From Chloroflexota bacterium (GTDB lineage Bacteria; Chloroflexota; Ktedonobacteria; Ktedonobacterales; Ktedonobacteraceae), in assembly GCA_005879655.1 (NCBI GenBank), contig VBJK01000086.1:1-17836 (forward strand): DNA of 17,836 nt. The letters are read 5' to 3'. This document shows, one piece after another, positions 6,462 to 14,279 of this stretch. The notes beneath the pieces are model-generated. The model had not been told where the DNA came from and searched no databases. It saw only the letters and a list, made by a program, of their open reading frames with translations. Positions within the stretch are counted from its first letter, which is position 1; every line of letters starts with the position of its first letter. Both the position numbers and the translations under genes were made by a program.

Positions 6462-8705
6462 GTGGCGACCATCTGTGTTATTGGTACTGGTTATGTAGGT
6501 TTAGTGACGGGGACCTGTCTTTCTGATATGGGGAACCAGGTGACATGTGTTGATATTGTATCAGAAAAAATTGAGCGCCTGCAACAGGGCATTTTGCCCA
6601 TTTATGAACCAGGCTTGGAAGAATTGGTTGAGCGTAATGTGCGTGCTAAGCGTCTTCACTTCACTACAAGTTATAAACAAGGTTTGCTTAACGCCGAGTT
6701 TATTTTCATTGCAGTCAATACCCCCAGTGGCTCACAACAGGGGAGAGCGGATATGCGCTATGTGGAGAGTGCTGCGCGGGGTATTGCTGAAGAGCTAGAC
6801 CACTATGCCGTTATTATTAATAAGAGTACCGTGCCCGTTGGCAGCGGTGACTTTGTCTCACGCATCGTCCGCAATAGTCTGAGGCGTAGCGATGTGCGTT
6901 TTAACGTTGTCTCCAATCCTGAGTTCTTGCGTGAAGGGTCTGCTGTGCTGGATTTCCAGCACCCCGATCGCATTGTGCTCGGTGCCTCTGATCCCGAAGC
7001 CGCTCACAAGGTCGCTCGTCTCTATTTACCATTACGAGCGCCATTTATTATTACTGATCTTTATACTGCCGAAATGATTAAATATGCCTCCAATGCTTTT
7101 CTTGCAACAAAGATCTCGTTTATTAATGAAATTGCACAGATTTGCGAACGGTTGGGCGCTGATGTAAAAGATGTGGCGGTTGGGATGGGCTATGATAAGC
7201 GTATTGGGCAGAGTTTCCTGGATGCTGGCTTGGGCTATGGTGGGAGCTGCTTTGAGGCTGATGAGACGGTTTTTTCTCTCAATAGCCCTAATGTCGCCGC
7301 AGAACGCTTTGACGCTCTGTTCTCAAAAGGCGGTAAAGCCTTCCAGGGTGATGTGGTGGAGCTAGTACAGCCCGCTCAGCAGCGTGTACTGGCCTTCGAT
7401 CTAGCGACGGGCCAGCCTACCCTTGCCGATGTCAAAGCTCTGACGCGCCGCCCATATCAGGGCACGATGGTAAAAATTAATACCAGTATGGGGCGCACGT
7501 TGCGTGTCACCGCCGACCATCCCGTTGTCCTATACAAGGATCAGCGCTTCGCCATCTTACCCGCCGAACAGGTGATGCCGGGTGATCAACTGATGGCGCT
7601 ATGCGCATTGCCTGCCGTCGAGCAAGCTGCAAATCTTAATCTGATCGAGTTATTGCGGGGCACCGATCTTGCAGCAGTCACCACAGTAGAGGATGGGCAA
7701 GATCTCTTTCTGGAATATGCAACCGTGAGCAAGACACTGGCAGATGGCATGGCGCTCCTGCTGCAAACGTTAGGCATCGTCCCTGCTATCTGTACCCGTT
7801 GGATGAACAAAGCAACACAAGAGGCATATATTCTACGCGTCAGTGGCTACGAGCAGATAGCTATGCTCAAAGATGCTTTTGGTGACAAACTTCGTGCACA
7901 GATTGAACAAGTGCTGGCCGGTTATCAGCGTCATATTCAGCCTCACGGCTACAAGCGCTACGGCCCCTTTGCGACATTGACTGTACGTGAAGTTGAACAT
8001 CAAAACGTCTCCACGACCGTTTATAGCATGGAGACCAGCACGGGCACCTTAATCGCGTCATCCGGGCTGATTAGCCACAACTGCTTCCCCAAGGATGTAC
8101 GCGCACTCGCCCACATGGCCGACGAAGCTGGCCTGCACCCTCAGTTGCTGCACGCCGTCATGGATATCAACCACGATCAACGTCGTCTCGTCCTGTCAAA
8201 ACTGATCAACATTCTGGGTGCATTACGTGATTGCACAATTGGCGTGCTGGGTTTAGCCTTTAAGCCTAATACCGATGATATGCGCGAGGCCCCGGCCCTC
8301 GATATTATCCGCTGGGTTGTTGCGCAGGGTGCCACGGTACGCACATACGATCCGGTGGCGATGGAGACTGGGCGCGAGGCGTTGAAACGCGAGGGCGTAG
8401 ATATGGATGCGGTACTCTTCTGCGACACGCCGTACGAGGTTGCCGAAGGAACTGATGCGCTGGTAGTAGTGACAGATTGGAACGAATTTAAGGCGCTCAA
8501 CATGCAACAGATTCGCAACGTGATGCGCCGTCCGGTACTGATCGATGGCCGTAACATTTATGAGGCGAGCGAGATGAACCGTTACGGTTTTATCTATCGG
8601 GGCATTGGGCGTGGTAGTGGTCCTGCTCCTACCGTCCTTCCTCCTGGCGATATCACCAGCGTTCCGTACGAGCAGCCAACGTTGAGTATTGTGGAGGAGC
8701 CATAA
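6462..8705 (+). CDS. ugd: UDP-glucose 6-dehydrogenase precursor interrupted by an intein
   Basis: The enzyme oxidises UDP-glucose to UDP-glucuronate with two NAD+, supplying exopolysaccharide and cell-envelope precursors. The precursor is 747 residues. The N-extein (1-262) has the Rossmann motif GTGYVG (8-13), NKSTVPVG, NPEFLREGSA, and Lys207 and Asn211 in EMIKYASNAFLA. The intein occupies 263-540. The C-extein resumes with the active-site motif CFPKDVRA and continues through GLAFKPNTDDMREAP and VVVTDWNEF to the C-terminus. Removing the intein restores GGSCFPKD exactly and leaves a 469-residue enzyme with catalytic Cys263. I start at GTG 6462, because GAGGAG lies 7 nt upstream; the frame also runs back to a TTG at 6447, inside the preceding gene. 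acpS follows after 3 bp. The close relatives GDP-mannose and UDP-N-acetylmannosamine dehydrogenases are less likely but not excluded. Confidence 0.93.
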   Translation: MATICVIGTGYVGLVTGTCLSDMGNQVTCVDIVSEKIERLQQGILPIYEPGLEELVERNVRAKRLHFTTSYKQGLLNAEFIFIAVNTPSGSQQGRADMRYVESAARGIAEELDHYAVIINKSTVPVGSGDFVSRIVRNSLRRSDVRFNVVSNPEFLREGSAVLDFQHPDRIVLGASDPEAAHKVARLYLPLRAPFIITDLYTAEMIKYASNAFLATKISFINEIAQICERLGADVKDVAVGMGYDKRIGQSFLDAGLGYGGSCFEADETVFSLNSPNVAAERFDALFSKGGKAFQGDVVELVQPAQQRVLAFDLATGQPTLADVKALTRRPYQGTMVKINTSMGRTLRVTADHPVVLYKDQRFAILPAEQVMPGDQLMALCALPAVEQAANLNLIELLRGTDLAAVTTVEDGQDLFLEYATVSKTLADGMALLLQTLGIVPAICTRWMNKATQEAYILRVSGYEQIAMLKDAFGDKLRAQIEQVLAGYQRHIQPHGYKRYGPFATLTVREVEHQNVSTTVYSMETSTGTLIASSGLISHNCFPKDVRALAHMADEAGLHPQLLHAVMDINHDQRRLVLSKLINILGALRDCTIGVLGLAFKPNTDDMREAPALDIIRWVVAQGATVRTYDPVAMETGREALKREGVDMDAVLFCDTPYEVAEGTDALVVVTDWNEFKALNMQQIRNVMRRPVLIDGRNIYEASEMNRYGFIYRGIGRGSGPAPTVLPPGDITSVPYEQPTLSIVEEP
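7248..8081 (+). other. Intein inside UDP-glucose dehydrogenase (278 residues)
   Basis: The insert begins with the splicing nucleophile Cys1 (CFEADETVFS, block A). It carries a block B TxxH-type motif (VTADHPV, Thr88 and His91) followed by ILPAEQVMPGD. It ends in a block F/G-like tail (VYSMETSTGTLIASSGLISHN split around the Ser-Ser), with penultimate His277 and terminal Asn278. The +1 extein residue is the catalytic Cys of the host enzyme. The middle part (about residues 117-244) is too short for a full two-motif LAGLIDADG endonuclease and shows no such motif. A stretch such as LLLQTLGIVPAICTRW...AYILRVSGYEQ looks like a leftover of the DOD endonuclease C-terminal half. I infer a splicing-competent intein that has lost homing activity. 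Confidence 0.92.
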
Positions 8706-8708
8706 GTT

Positions 8709-9212
8709 ATGGATGAAGACCAGTTACCGTTGCTCTTTACGCCATTGGTAAGTCAACCGGGCGTAGTGCTGCCTGATTGGCTATTTGGCCCAACGGGCGT
8801 GGCTGGTCTGCCAGCTCCTCTTCGTCCTCCGCAGGGTGTGAATATCGCGGTAGGTATCGATATTATCGAAGTGGAGCGGGTGCGTAAGGTCTACGAGCAT
8901 CATGGTGAGCGCTTTCTACAGCGCGTCTTTACCGAGCAAGAGGTGTTGCAGTGTCGAGGGAAGGTGATACGCTTGGCTGGACGTTTTGCGGCCAAGGAGG
9001 CGATGAGCAAGGCACTTGGTACTGGTATGCACGGTGTCAAGTGGCGTGAGCTGGAGATTGTGCAGTTGCGCAGTGGTCGCCCAACGGTACGTTTGCATGG
9101 TTTTGCGAAGTCCCGTGCTGAACAGTTGGGCTTGAGTGCGTTCGATGTGAGTATTACTGATATTGCGTTGTTTTCAGTGGCGGTGGCGGTGGCAGTGCAG
9201 ACGGGTGGATAA
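8709..9212 (+). CDS. acpS: Holo-[acyl-carrier-protein] synthase AcpS
   Basis: AcpS transfers 4'-phosphopantetheine from coenzyme A to the serine of acyl carrier protein, activating fatty-acid synthesis. The core has GIDIIEVERV with magnesium ligand Asp51, RVFTEQE, and GRFAAKEAMSKALGTG with Glu97. A 46-residue Pro/Leu-rich N-terminal extension precedes the core, so the 167-residue protein exceeds the usual length of about 120-130. I keep ATG 8709 because GGAGG lies 11 nt upstream, overlapping the end of ugd. A GTG just before the core (NIAVGID) has no ribosome site. The gene is last in the operon and ends 3 bp from the convergent kinase gene. Confidence 0.92.
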   Translation: MDEDQLPLLFTPLVSQPGVVLPDWLFGPTGVAGLPAPLRPPQGVNIAVGIDIIEVERVRKVYEHHGERFLQRVFTEQEVLQCRGKVIRLAGRFAAKEAMSKALGTGMHGVKWRELEIVQLRSGRPTVRLHGFAKSRAEQLGLSAFDVSITDIALFSVAVAVAVQTGG

Positions 9213-9215
9213 GAT

Positions 9216-10859
9216 CTACACTTGCGTACCCAACAGCTGCGCCTTTTCATACGCCTGCTGCGCATCCCTCGTTCTGCCCAACGTCTTGAGCGTGCTACCT
9301 AACTTACGGTATAAGTCGGGATCATCGGGTTTCAGTTTAATGGCCTGCTGATAAGCCTCAAGAGCCTGCTCATTGCGCTTCAAACGCCACAGTATATCCC
9401 CTCGCACAGTATGTAATGTGGCATTATTGCTCTCCAATACAATCGCCTGCTCATAGGCTTTGAGCGCCTCTTCTCTATTCCTCAGTTCTAGCAGGGTTTC
9501 TCCCTTGCCAATGTAGACTTTTACTTTGAGCACTGTATTATAAGGTTCAAGCCTGGTGACATGCTCATAGGCTTCAATAGCTTCTTGATAGTATTCAAGG
9601 TTCCTCAACGTATCGGCCCTATTTTTGTGTAGAATCGCTTTATTGGGAGCAACCTTGAGTGCTTGCTCATAGGCGTCAAGCGCCTTCTTATACTCTTTTT
9701 GCTCAGCTAGCACATTCCCCTTACTGTTGTAAAAAATGTCGTTGTGCGGAGCAAGCTGGATGGCTTGCTCATATGCATCCAGTGCATCGTCTAGTCTCTT
9801 AAGTTCGCGCAACATATTGCCCAAAAGATAGAAGATCTGGGCCTCTTTATGACCTAGCTGGATGGCCTGTTCAAACGAGAAAACTGCCTCTGCAAAACGT
9901 TTTTCGCGGTAAAGACACTTCCCTTCGCTTAGCCATTGCGTTATGGTCTTTTTGGCTACCTGGGGAGAACTCTTCGGTAAAAGATGTTCGGGGTAAATGA
10001 CAGTCGGCATTTCTGCCATATCTAGGAAGTGTACGTCGGTTGTCATCTGGGCAATAAAGAGAGCTACATTCATATGGCGCTGTGCTCTATCTTTCGCTAA
10101 AGCTTTCATGATAGCGTTACTTATGTGACTTGCTATATCATAGTTGCGGTCCCTAAGCGGGATGGGATCTTCATGCTGATGCTTATGACCCCACGTGGCA
10201 AAATCGGAAACCGGAGGTCCTTTAATTGGCCAATGTCCGGTTAATAGCTCATAAGCGATGCAAGCCAATGCGTATTGATCACTCTTGAGGCTAACTTTCC
10301 CCTCAAATTGTTCGGGTGCCATGTAGGGAACAGTTCCTGCGGCACCGGGGCTGACTGCTGTCCCATTTTCCAGTAAAACGGCGATCCCAAAATCGGCCAG
10401 CAAGGCATCTCCTTTCTCATTGAAGAGAATATTAGAGGGTTTGAGATCACGATGCACGATGTTATGGCCATGTGCATGTTGTAAAGCCTGACCGATCTGA
10501 GAAATAATCAGCAGAGCATCCTTCATGGGCAACAGAGCAGGTTTACGTTGCAGTATGCGCGCATGTAAAGAATCGTTTGGTGCATATTCGCTCATCATGT
10601 ATACCAGATCATCATGTATCCCAACATCGATAACCGGCAAGATATGACGATGTTTCAATGAATCAAGAATGCGAGCTTCTTGAAAAAAAGCTTCAAGTTC
10701 TTGCTGAGAATTGCTATATCTAGGATGGAGTACTTTGACGGCAGTGGTGCGGTTAAGGTAACGGTGCGAAGCCAGATAGACGCTCCCGAACGCCCCGTAA
10801 CCCAATTTTTTGATTAATTGATAGCTACCTATCTCTTTACCAGTGTAATCATCATCCAT
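9216..10859 (-). CDS. Ser/Thr protein kinase with C-terminal TPR repeats
   Basis: A Hanks-type kinase of 547 residues. The kinase domain (about 10-270) has the glycine loop GYGAFGSV (20-27), Lys42, helix-C Glu61, the catalytic loop HRDLKPSN (136-143, Asp138), DFG (156-158) and the APEQF motif. All catalytic residues are intact and it is an RD kinase. After a linker, about six or seven 34-residue TPR units (for example ALDAYEQAIQLAPHN) fill the C-terminal 230 residues. There is no transmembrane segment, so the TPR array probably recruits cytoplasmic partners. I start at ATG 10859 (MDDDYTGKEIGSYQ). Upstream residues in the frame lie within the IscB right end. The IscB element stops about 7 nt before this ATG and no clear ribosome site is visible. 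The substrate is unknown. Confidence 0.93.
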   Translation of the reverse strand: MDDDYTGKEIGSYQLIKKLGYGAFGSVYLASHRYLNRTTAVKVLHPRYSNSQQELEAFFQEARILDSLKHRHILPVIDVGIHDDLVYMMSEYAPNDSLHARILQRKPALLPMKDALLIISQIGQALQHAHGHNIVHRDLKPSNILFNEKGDALLADFGIAVLLENGTAVSPGAAGTVPYMAPEQFEGKVSLKSDQYALACIAYELLTGHWPIKGPPVSDFATWGHKHQHEDPIPLRDRNYDIASHISNAIMKALAKDRAQRHMNVALFIAQMTTDVHFLDMAEMPTVIYPEHLLPKSSPQVAKKTITQWLSEGKCLYREKRFAEAVFSFEQAIQLGHKEAQIFYLLGNMLRELKRLDDALDAYEQAIQLAPHNDIFYNSKGNVLAEQKEYKKALDAYEQALKVAPNKAILHKNRADTLRNLEYYQEAIEAYEHVTRLEPYNTVLKVKVYIGKGETLLELRNREEALKAYEQAIVLESNNATLHTVRGDILWRLKRNEQALEAYQQAIKLKPDDPDLYRKLGSTLKTLGRTRDAQQAYEKAQLLGTQV

Positions 10860-10866
10860 GAGAAAA

Positions 10867-10911
10867 GCGGCGTGGGGACCCCCATGTTTCAACTGGGGGA
10901 GGAAACGCCAC
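10867..10911 (-). repeat. Right-end hairpin of IscB element 2
   Basis: It has the same two-tier design as 3927-3971: outer stem 10867-10873/10905-10911, a 5x5 internal loop, inner CCCCC/GGGGG stem (10879-10883/10895-10899) and an 11-nt loop. In the iscB-sense strand the outer stem is GTGGCGT/ACGCCGC, pairing throughout with one G-T wobble. One C:G pair of copy 1 is replaced by T:A here, a compensatory change. The iscB gene stops 12 nt before this hairpin, unlike copy 1. Confidence 0.75.
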
Positions 10912-10922
10912 CCTCCTTTCTT

Positions 10923-12191
10923 CTACTCGACATCGGCTGCTTGTCGTGTGATCAGGAAGCCCTGGACTGGACGCGCAATGCGTTCCAACTTGCGTGGTGT
11001 TACATCTAACATCCTTTTATCGCTGATACAGTCTTTGATAACAAATGCTCCCTTCTCCCTGCGTCCAGCGATGTAGCCTACCACGCCTTTGGCTTTGACT
11101 CGTTCGTACAGTTTGAAACCATGCACTTTGTGTGGTGCCCAACACTTATGTTCGCTGTGTGGCCCATTGAACCGCTGATACTTCCCTCGTGCCAAGCATC
11201 GGAGATGATGGACGGTCTCTAATGGCTTGACCATCTCCCCGATCTCACAGGCAATAGCCACAGCATCGTTAGTGTGAGACTTGGGAAGGCCAAGGCCCTG
11301 GGTACGTTTATATTTGGTCTCGTAGCCATAGGTGATACGCACCTGCCTCTCTGCGAAGATCGCTTGCAGGTCATGGATCACCCTGGTTTTTATAGAGGAG
11401 ACATGTGCTGCATCTTTGAGTGGGATCTTTGCCTGTGCCTGCACCTGTGGATGCCCAAATTCCGCTGCGGTCTGTGTCCCCTTTGCCATATTACAGTTCT
11501 GACAGGCCAGACACAGGTTGGAGACCCGATCTGAACCACCTCTAGCTTTGGGGACAATGTGTTCGAGCTGAAGTGGGACCCCCGTTGTGTGACAATAGGA
11601 GCACTGCCGCTTCCACTTGGTCAGTACGTATTCGCGTACGAGATAGCCAGAAAGCTCTCCCTGTTGGTAGGTCATGCCTGCTATGTCTGAGTTTTGCATC
11701 TTCTGCGTGTCGAAGCTTGCCACTTCTACGTTGCACTGTTGCACTGGTAAGAGCCTCATGACCCACCGGATGGCTTTCATCGTTGCTTCGGCCTTTGATT
11801 GCAACGAGGGAGGGAGCCAGCCGTCTGGTCTGCGCCGATTGGCGAACCGTGCAGATCGGTATCTCGTTTTTCGGCTTCGTCTGTTGCGGCGATACTGCCG
11901 CCGCTGGTGGAGCTTCTCTTTGATATCCGTTCGTAAATGCACTTCTGCTTGCAAGACCACCTCTCTGTTGGTGATGGCCGCGATCCCCACTGTTTGGGAA
12001 CCAGTATCGACCCCGACCACGGCCTTCTGCGTATACCCTGTCGTTTCAAAGCGCAGTCGTATTGTAAAAGGTTCACGACTGACGACACGGGCAAGGCCCT
12101 TGCGCAACCAATACCAGACCTTGTTGTGTCGTCTGGTAGGCATAAGAGGCTCTCCTTTGGTATTTTGAACGTAAATGATGGATGACTCCAT
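10923..12191 (-). CDS. iscB: IscB RNA-guided HNH/RuvC nuclease, copy 2
   Basis: A 422-residue IscB that is collinear with copy 1 through at least the RuvC-III motif. It has PLMP (15-18), RuvC-I Asp62, an Arg-rich bridge helix (QRRQYRRNRRSRKTRY), RuvC-II VEVASFD, HNH with CSYC, LEHIVPKARGG and CLACQNCN, RuvC-III SHTNDAVAIA, and YIAGRREKGAFVIKD near the C-terminus. All catalytic positions are kept, so it should be active. The C-terminus differs from copy 1 and ends before the right-end hairpin (TRQAADVE). The ribosome site GGAAG lies 4 nt upstream of ATG 12191, as in copy 1. Differences between the copies cluster in the bridge helix and the C-terminal tail, while the HNH core is nearly identical. 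Confidence 0.95.
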   Translation of the reverse strand: MESSIIYVQNTKGEPLMPTRRHNKVWYWLRKGLARVVSREPFTIRLRFETTGYTQKAVVGVDTGSQTVGIAAITNREVVLQAEVHLRTDIKEKLHQRRQYRRNRRSRKTRYRSARFANRRRPDGWLPPSLQSKAEATMKAIRWVMRLLPVQQCNVEVASFDTQKMQNSDIAGMTYQQGELSGYLVREYVLTKWKRQCSYCHTTGVPLQLEHIVPKARGGSDRVSNLCLACQNCNMAKGTQTAAEFGHPQVQAQAKIPLKDAAHVSSIKTRVIHDLQAIFAERQVRITYGYETKYKRTQGLGLPKSHTNDAVAIACEIGEMVKPLETVHHLRCLARGKYQRFNGPHSEHKCWAPHKVHGFKLYERVKAKGVVGYIAGRREKGAFVIKDCISDKRMLDVTPRKLERIARPVQGFLITRQAADVE

Positions 12192-12501
12192 AACACTTCC
12201 TTTCGGAGTAAAACGATCCCCTCGACGCTGATAGCACTCGGTACTTTCCTCTGATCACTGTTCCTGACCGCAGTTCGTTAAACCAGAGGTTGTAGAGCCA
12301 GCAACTGGGGCAGTATTGCTGGGTACGAACCTGAACACTTGGTGCTATCGCTCACCTGCTTGCCCGCCAGTTACGACGCTCGCTTTCTCGGCGCAACTGA
12401 CTCAGAGGTGTCGTCTGGTCAATCCGGCTGGCAAGGGGCGAACCCCTCGCAAGCCTCCCCCCCACTCTGTGGGGTGGTCATTGACGTAGCTGTGCTCCAG
12501 G
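12192..12501 (-). ncRNA. omegaRNA 2 with 5' guide
   Basis: This is the homologue of the omegaRNA at 5251-5558. The scaffold-start hairpins (CCCCAC/GTGGGG and AGGGG/CCCCT) are kept. Stem 12230-12237/12342-12349 replaces a T:A pair of copy 1 by G:C. Stem 12248-12256/12281-12289 replaces T:A by C:G at its fourth pair, with two mismatches further in. A third small hairpin near 12303-12314 also shows one compensatory pair. The 16 nt of guide next to the scaffold (12501 to 12486) read CCTGGAGCACAGCTAC, unrelated to guide 1. I see no strong promoter upstream. Confidence 0.85.
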
Positions 12502-12733
12502 CGTGCCTATGCAAAGGCCAAAGCTTGCGCTGTGTAAACGGTTGTAACTATAACCCTTGATCGATTATCTAATAAATGTACGCAATAGGACGATGTGAGG
12601 TTTTAGCTGAGTCAGCATGAGAGAGTGGCACCCTCAATTCCCTGCTTGCACATCCATATGAGAAATGAGATACTCTGTTAGAACACTCGCATAAGACCCG
12701 TCCCGTCTAAGACAAGCAGCAAGCAGAGGTTAT

Positions 12734-14143
12734 ATGGTACAACAAACATCTCTCTTTGATTCATCAGATAATATACCACCTACGCAAAAGCAAAAGTCAT
12801 CGACCGCTACGGCTGAAGAACCTCTTGCAGCGCGGATGCGTCCTCGCTGTCTGGATGAGATAGTGGGACAAGAGCATCTCTTAGCACCGGGAAAGGTCTT
12901 GCGCCGTAGTATTGAAAGCGATAAGGTGACTTCGATTATCCTCTGGGGACCACCCGGTAGCGGTAAAACGACGCTCGCCGAGGTCATTGCACAACAAACG
13001 CGTGCACGCTTCGTCAGAATCAGCGCCGTCTCGGCAGGTGTGGCCGATCTGCGCAAGGTTATGGAAGAGGCGAAGCGCTCACGTCAGGCTGGGCAACGTA
13101 CTATTCTATTTATCGACGAAATACATCGCTTTAACAAGGCGCAACAGGATGCCGTATTGCCGCATGTAGAACACGGCGTCGTGACACTGATTGGAGCTAC
13201 CACAGAGAACCCCAGCTTTGAAGTCAATAGCGCTCTACTCTCGCGTGCCCGTGTCTTCGTGTTGCGTGCTTTGAGTGATAGGCAGATGCTCACTATACTC
13301 AAGCGCGCCTTGCAAGATAGCGAGCGTGGTCTGGGACAACTGCATGTAGTCATTGCAGAAGATGCGCTGCAACAGATCGCGCTCTACGCCAATGGCGATG
13401 CTCGCACGGCTCTCAACGTGCTAGAACTGGCGGTCCATGGCAGTAGAGAGCAGGCAGCTCAGTGTGATGAGCCGATCAGTGTGACGTTAGCGACGGTAGA
13501 AGATGTGATGCAACATCGCGCTTTGCTTTACGATAAAAGTGGGGAGCAGCACTATGATATGATCTCTGCACTGCATAAGTCCCTGCGTGGCTCCGATCCT
13601 GATGCTGGTCTGTACTGGCTTGGTCGTATGTTGGAAGCTGGTGAAGATCCATTATATATTGTACGTCGCTTAATTCGTTTTGCCTCTGAAGATGTTGGTA
13701 TGGCGGACCCGCAAGCGTTACTCGTCTGTGTTGCGGCACAACAAGCCGTGCATTTTATCGGCTTACCCGAAGGCTGTCTCGCGCTGGCACAGGCTGTCGT
13801 CCATCTGGCAACGGCTCCCAAAAGCAATGCACTTACTGAGGCTTATGGCAGGGTACAGGAGGATGTGCAGAAGACGCGCAATGATCCCGTTCCCCTGCCG
13901 TTACGCAATGCTCCGACGCGCTTGATGAAGGATCTCGATTACGGCAAAGATTATAAATATGCCCATGATTACTATAAAGATATGCAGATGGATGATCCTG
14001 AAAGACCTCCTGCCGTGCGACTGCAAGAGTATTTGCCGGAGAATCTCAGGGGGCGGCATTATTATGAGCCGGGGTATCAAGGACGTGAGGCTGGTATTAA
14101 GCAGTGGTTGGTGAAGCGGCGTGAGGGGGAGGAGGGGTCATAA
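12734..14143 (+). CDS. rarA: Replication-associated recombination protein A (RarA/MgsA AAA+ ATPase)
   Basis: RarA is a clamp-loader-like AAA+ ATPase acting at stalled or broken replication forks. The 469 residues contain LAARMRP (31-37), Walker [10 protein letters not shown] (72-80), Walker B LFIDEIH (125-131), the sensor stretch [18 protein letters not shown] with Arg171, and the C-terminal family part ending in the YKYAHDYY and [10 protein letters not shown] motifs. The N-terminus carries QTSLF (4-8), which fits the bacterial sliding-clamp-binding consensus QxxLF. AGAGG lies only 4 nt before the ATG. The 248 nt upstream (12486-12733), shared with the flank of the IscB element, shows no convincing promoter. 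An intrinsic terminator follows 15 nt after the stop. Confidence 0.95.
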   Translation: MVQQTSLFDSSDNIPPTQKQKSSTATAEEPLAARMRPRCLDEIVGQEHLLAPGKVLRRSIESDKVTSIILWGPPGSGKTTLAEVIAQQTRARFVRISAVSAGVADLRKVMEEAKRSRQAGQRTILFIDEIHRFNKAQQDAVLPHVEHGVVTLIGATTENPSFEVNSALLSRARVFVLRALSDRQMLTILKRALQDSERGLGQLHVVIAEDALQQIALYANGDARTALNVLELAVHGSREQAAQCDEPISVTLATVEDVMQHRALLYDKSGEQHYDMISALHKSLRGSDPDAGLYWLGRMLEAGEDPLYIVRRLIRFASEDVGMADPQALLVCVAAQQAVHFIGLPEGCLALAQAVVHLATAPKSNALTEAYGRVQEDVQKTRNDPVPLPLRNAPTRLMKDLDYGKDYKYAHDYYKDMQMDDPERPPAVRLQEYLPENLRGRHYYEPGYQGREAGIKQWLVKRREGEEGS

Positions 14144-14158
14144 AAGATTGAGTGACTG

Positions 14159-14193
14159 GTTTGTACCATCCGAGAGCTGGTACAAACTTTTAT
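14159..14193 (+). terminator. Intrinsic terminator of rarA
   Basis: A perfect 9-bp stem GTTTGTACC/GGTACAAAC (14159-14167/14179-14187) with an 11-nt loop is followed at once by TTTTATT. It lies 15 nt past the rarA stop. Confidence 0.8.
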
Positions 14194-14214
14194 TAAAACG
14201 AGAGAAAGCCTCGT
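14190..14214 (-). terminator. Weak terminator for the minus-strand gene at 14280
   Basis: Read on the minus strand, ACGAG/CTCGT (14214-14210/14202-14198) with a 7-nt loop is followed by TTTTAATAAAAG. The stem is only 5 bp, so it is weaker than the opposing rarA terminator that it abuts. Confidence 0.45.
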
Positions 14215-14217
14215 GAT

Positions 14218-14256
14218 AAGCGGCTTGACACCCATAAACAGAGTACCAAGCCGCTT
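14218..14256. repeat. 10-bp inverted repeat in the convergent gap
   Basis: AAGCGGCTTG (14218-14227) and CAAGCCGCTT (14247-14256) pair perfectly around a 19-nt loop. It lies 24 nt past the minus-strand stop at 14280. No T-run follows directly on either strand, so it may assist the weak terminator next to it. Confidence 0.5.
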
Positions 14257-14279
14257 CTGGGTCATGATCCCATTGCTGT

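Larger units (their letters stand above)
10867..12485 (-). mobile_element. IscB element 2 (IS200/IS605-like, no transposase)
   Basis: This is the second omegaRNA-iscB-hairpin unit, in the same orientation as element 1. Similarity to element 1 runs from the scaffold end (12485) to the outer stem of the right-end hairpin, and the flanks are unrelated. The copies are diverged throughout, including many silent and amino-acid changes, so they are not a recent duplication. No tnpA is present. The right boundary is uncertain by a few bases. Confidence 0.75.

Noticed and set aside
6447..8705. Reading the 752-residue frame as a fusion of UDP-glucose dehydrogenase with an extra internal domain
   Set aside because: The insert has Cys1, a TxxH block, terminal HN and a following Cys, and its removal exactly rebuilds GGSCFPKD; an intein explains this better.
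11674..12168. 164-residue plus-strand frame and other long frames opposite the iscB genes (for example 4858-5166, 3653-4258)
   Set aside because: They are shadows of conserved IscB coding sequence, have no family match by eye and differ between the two copies.
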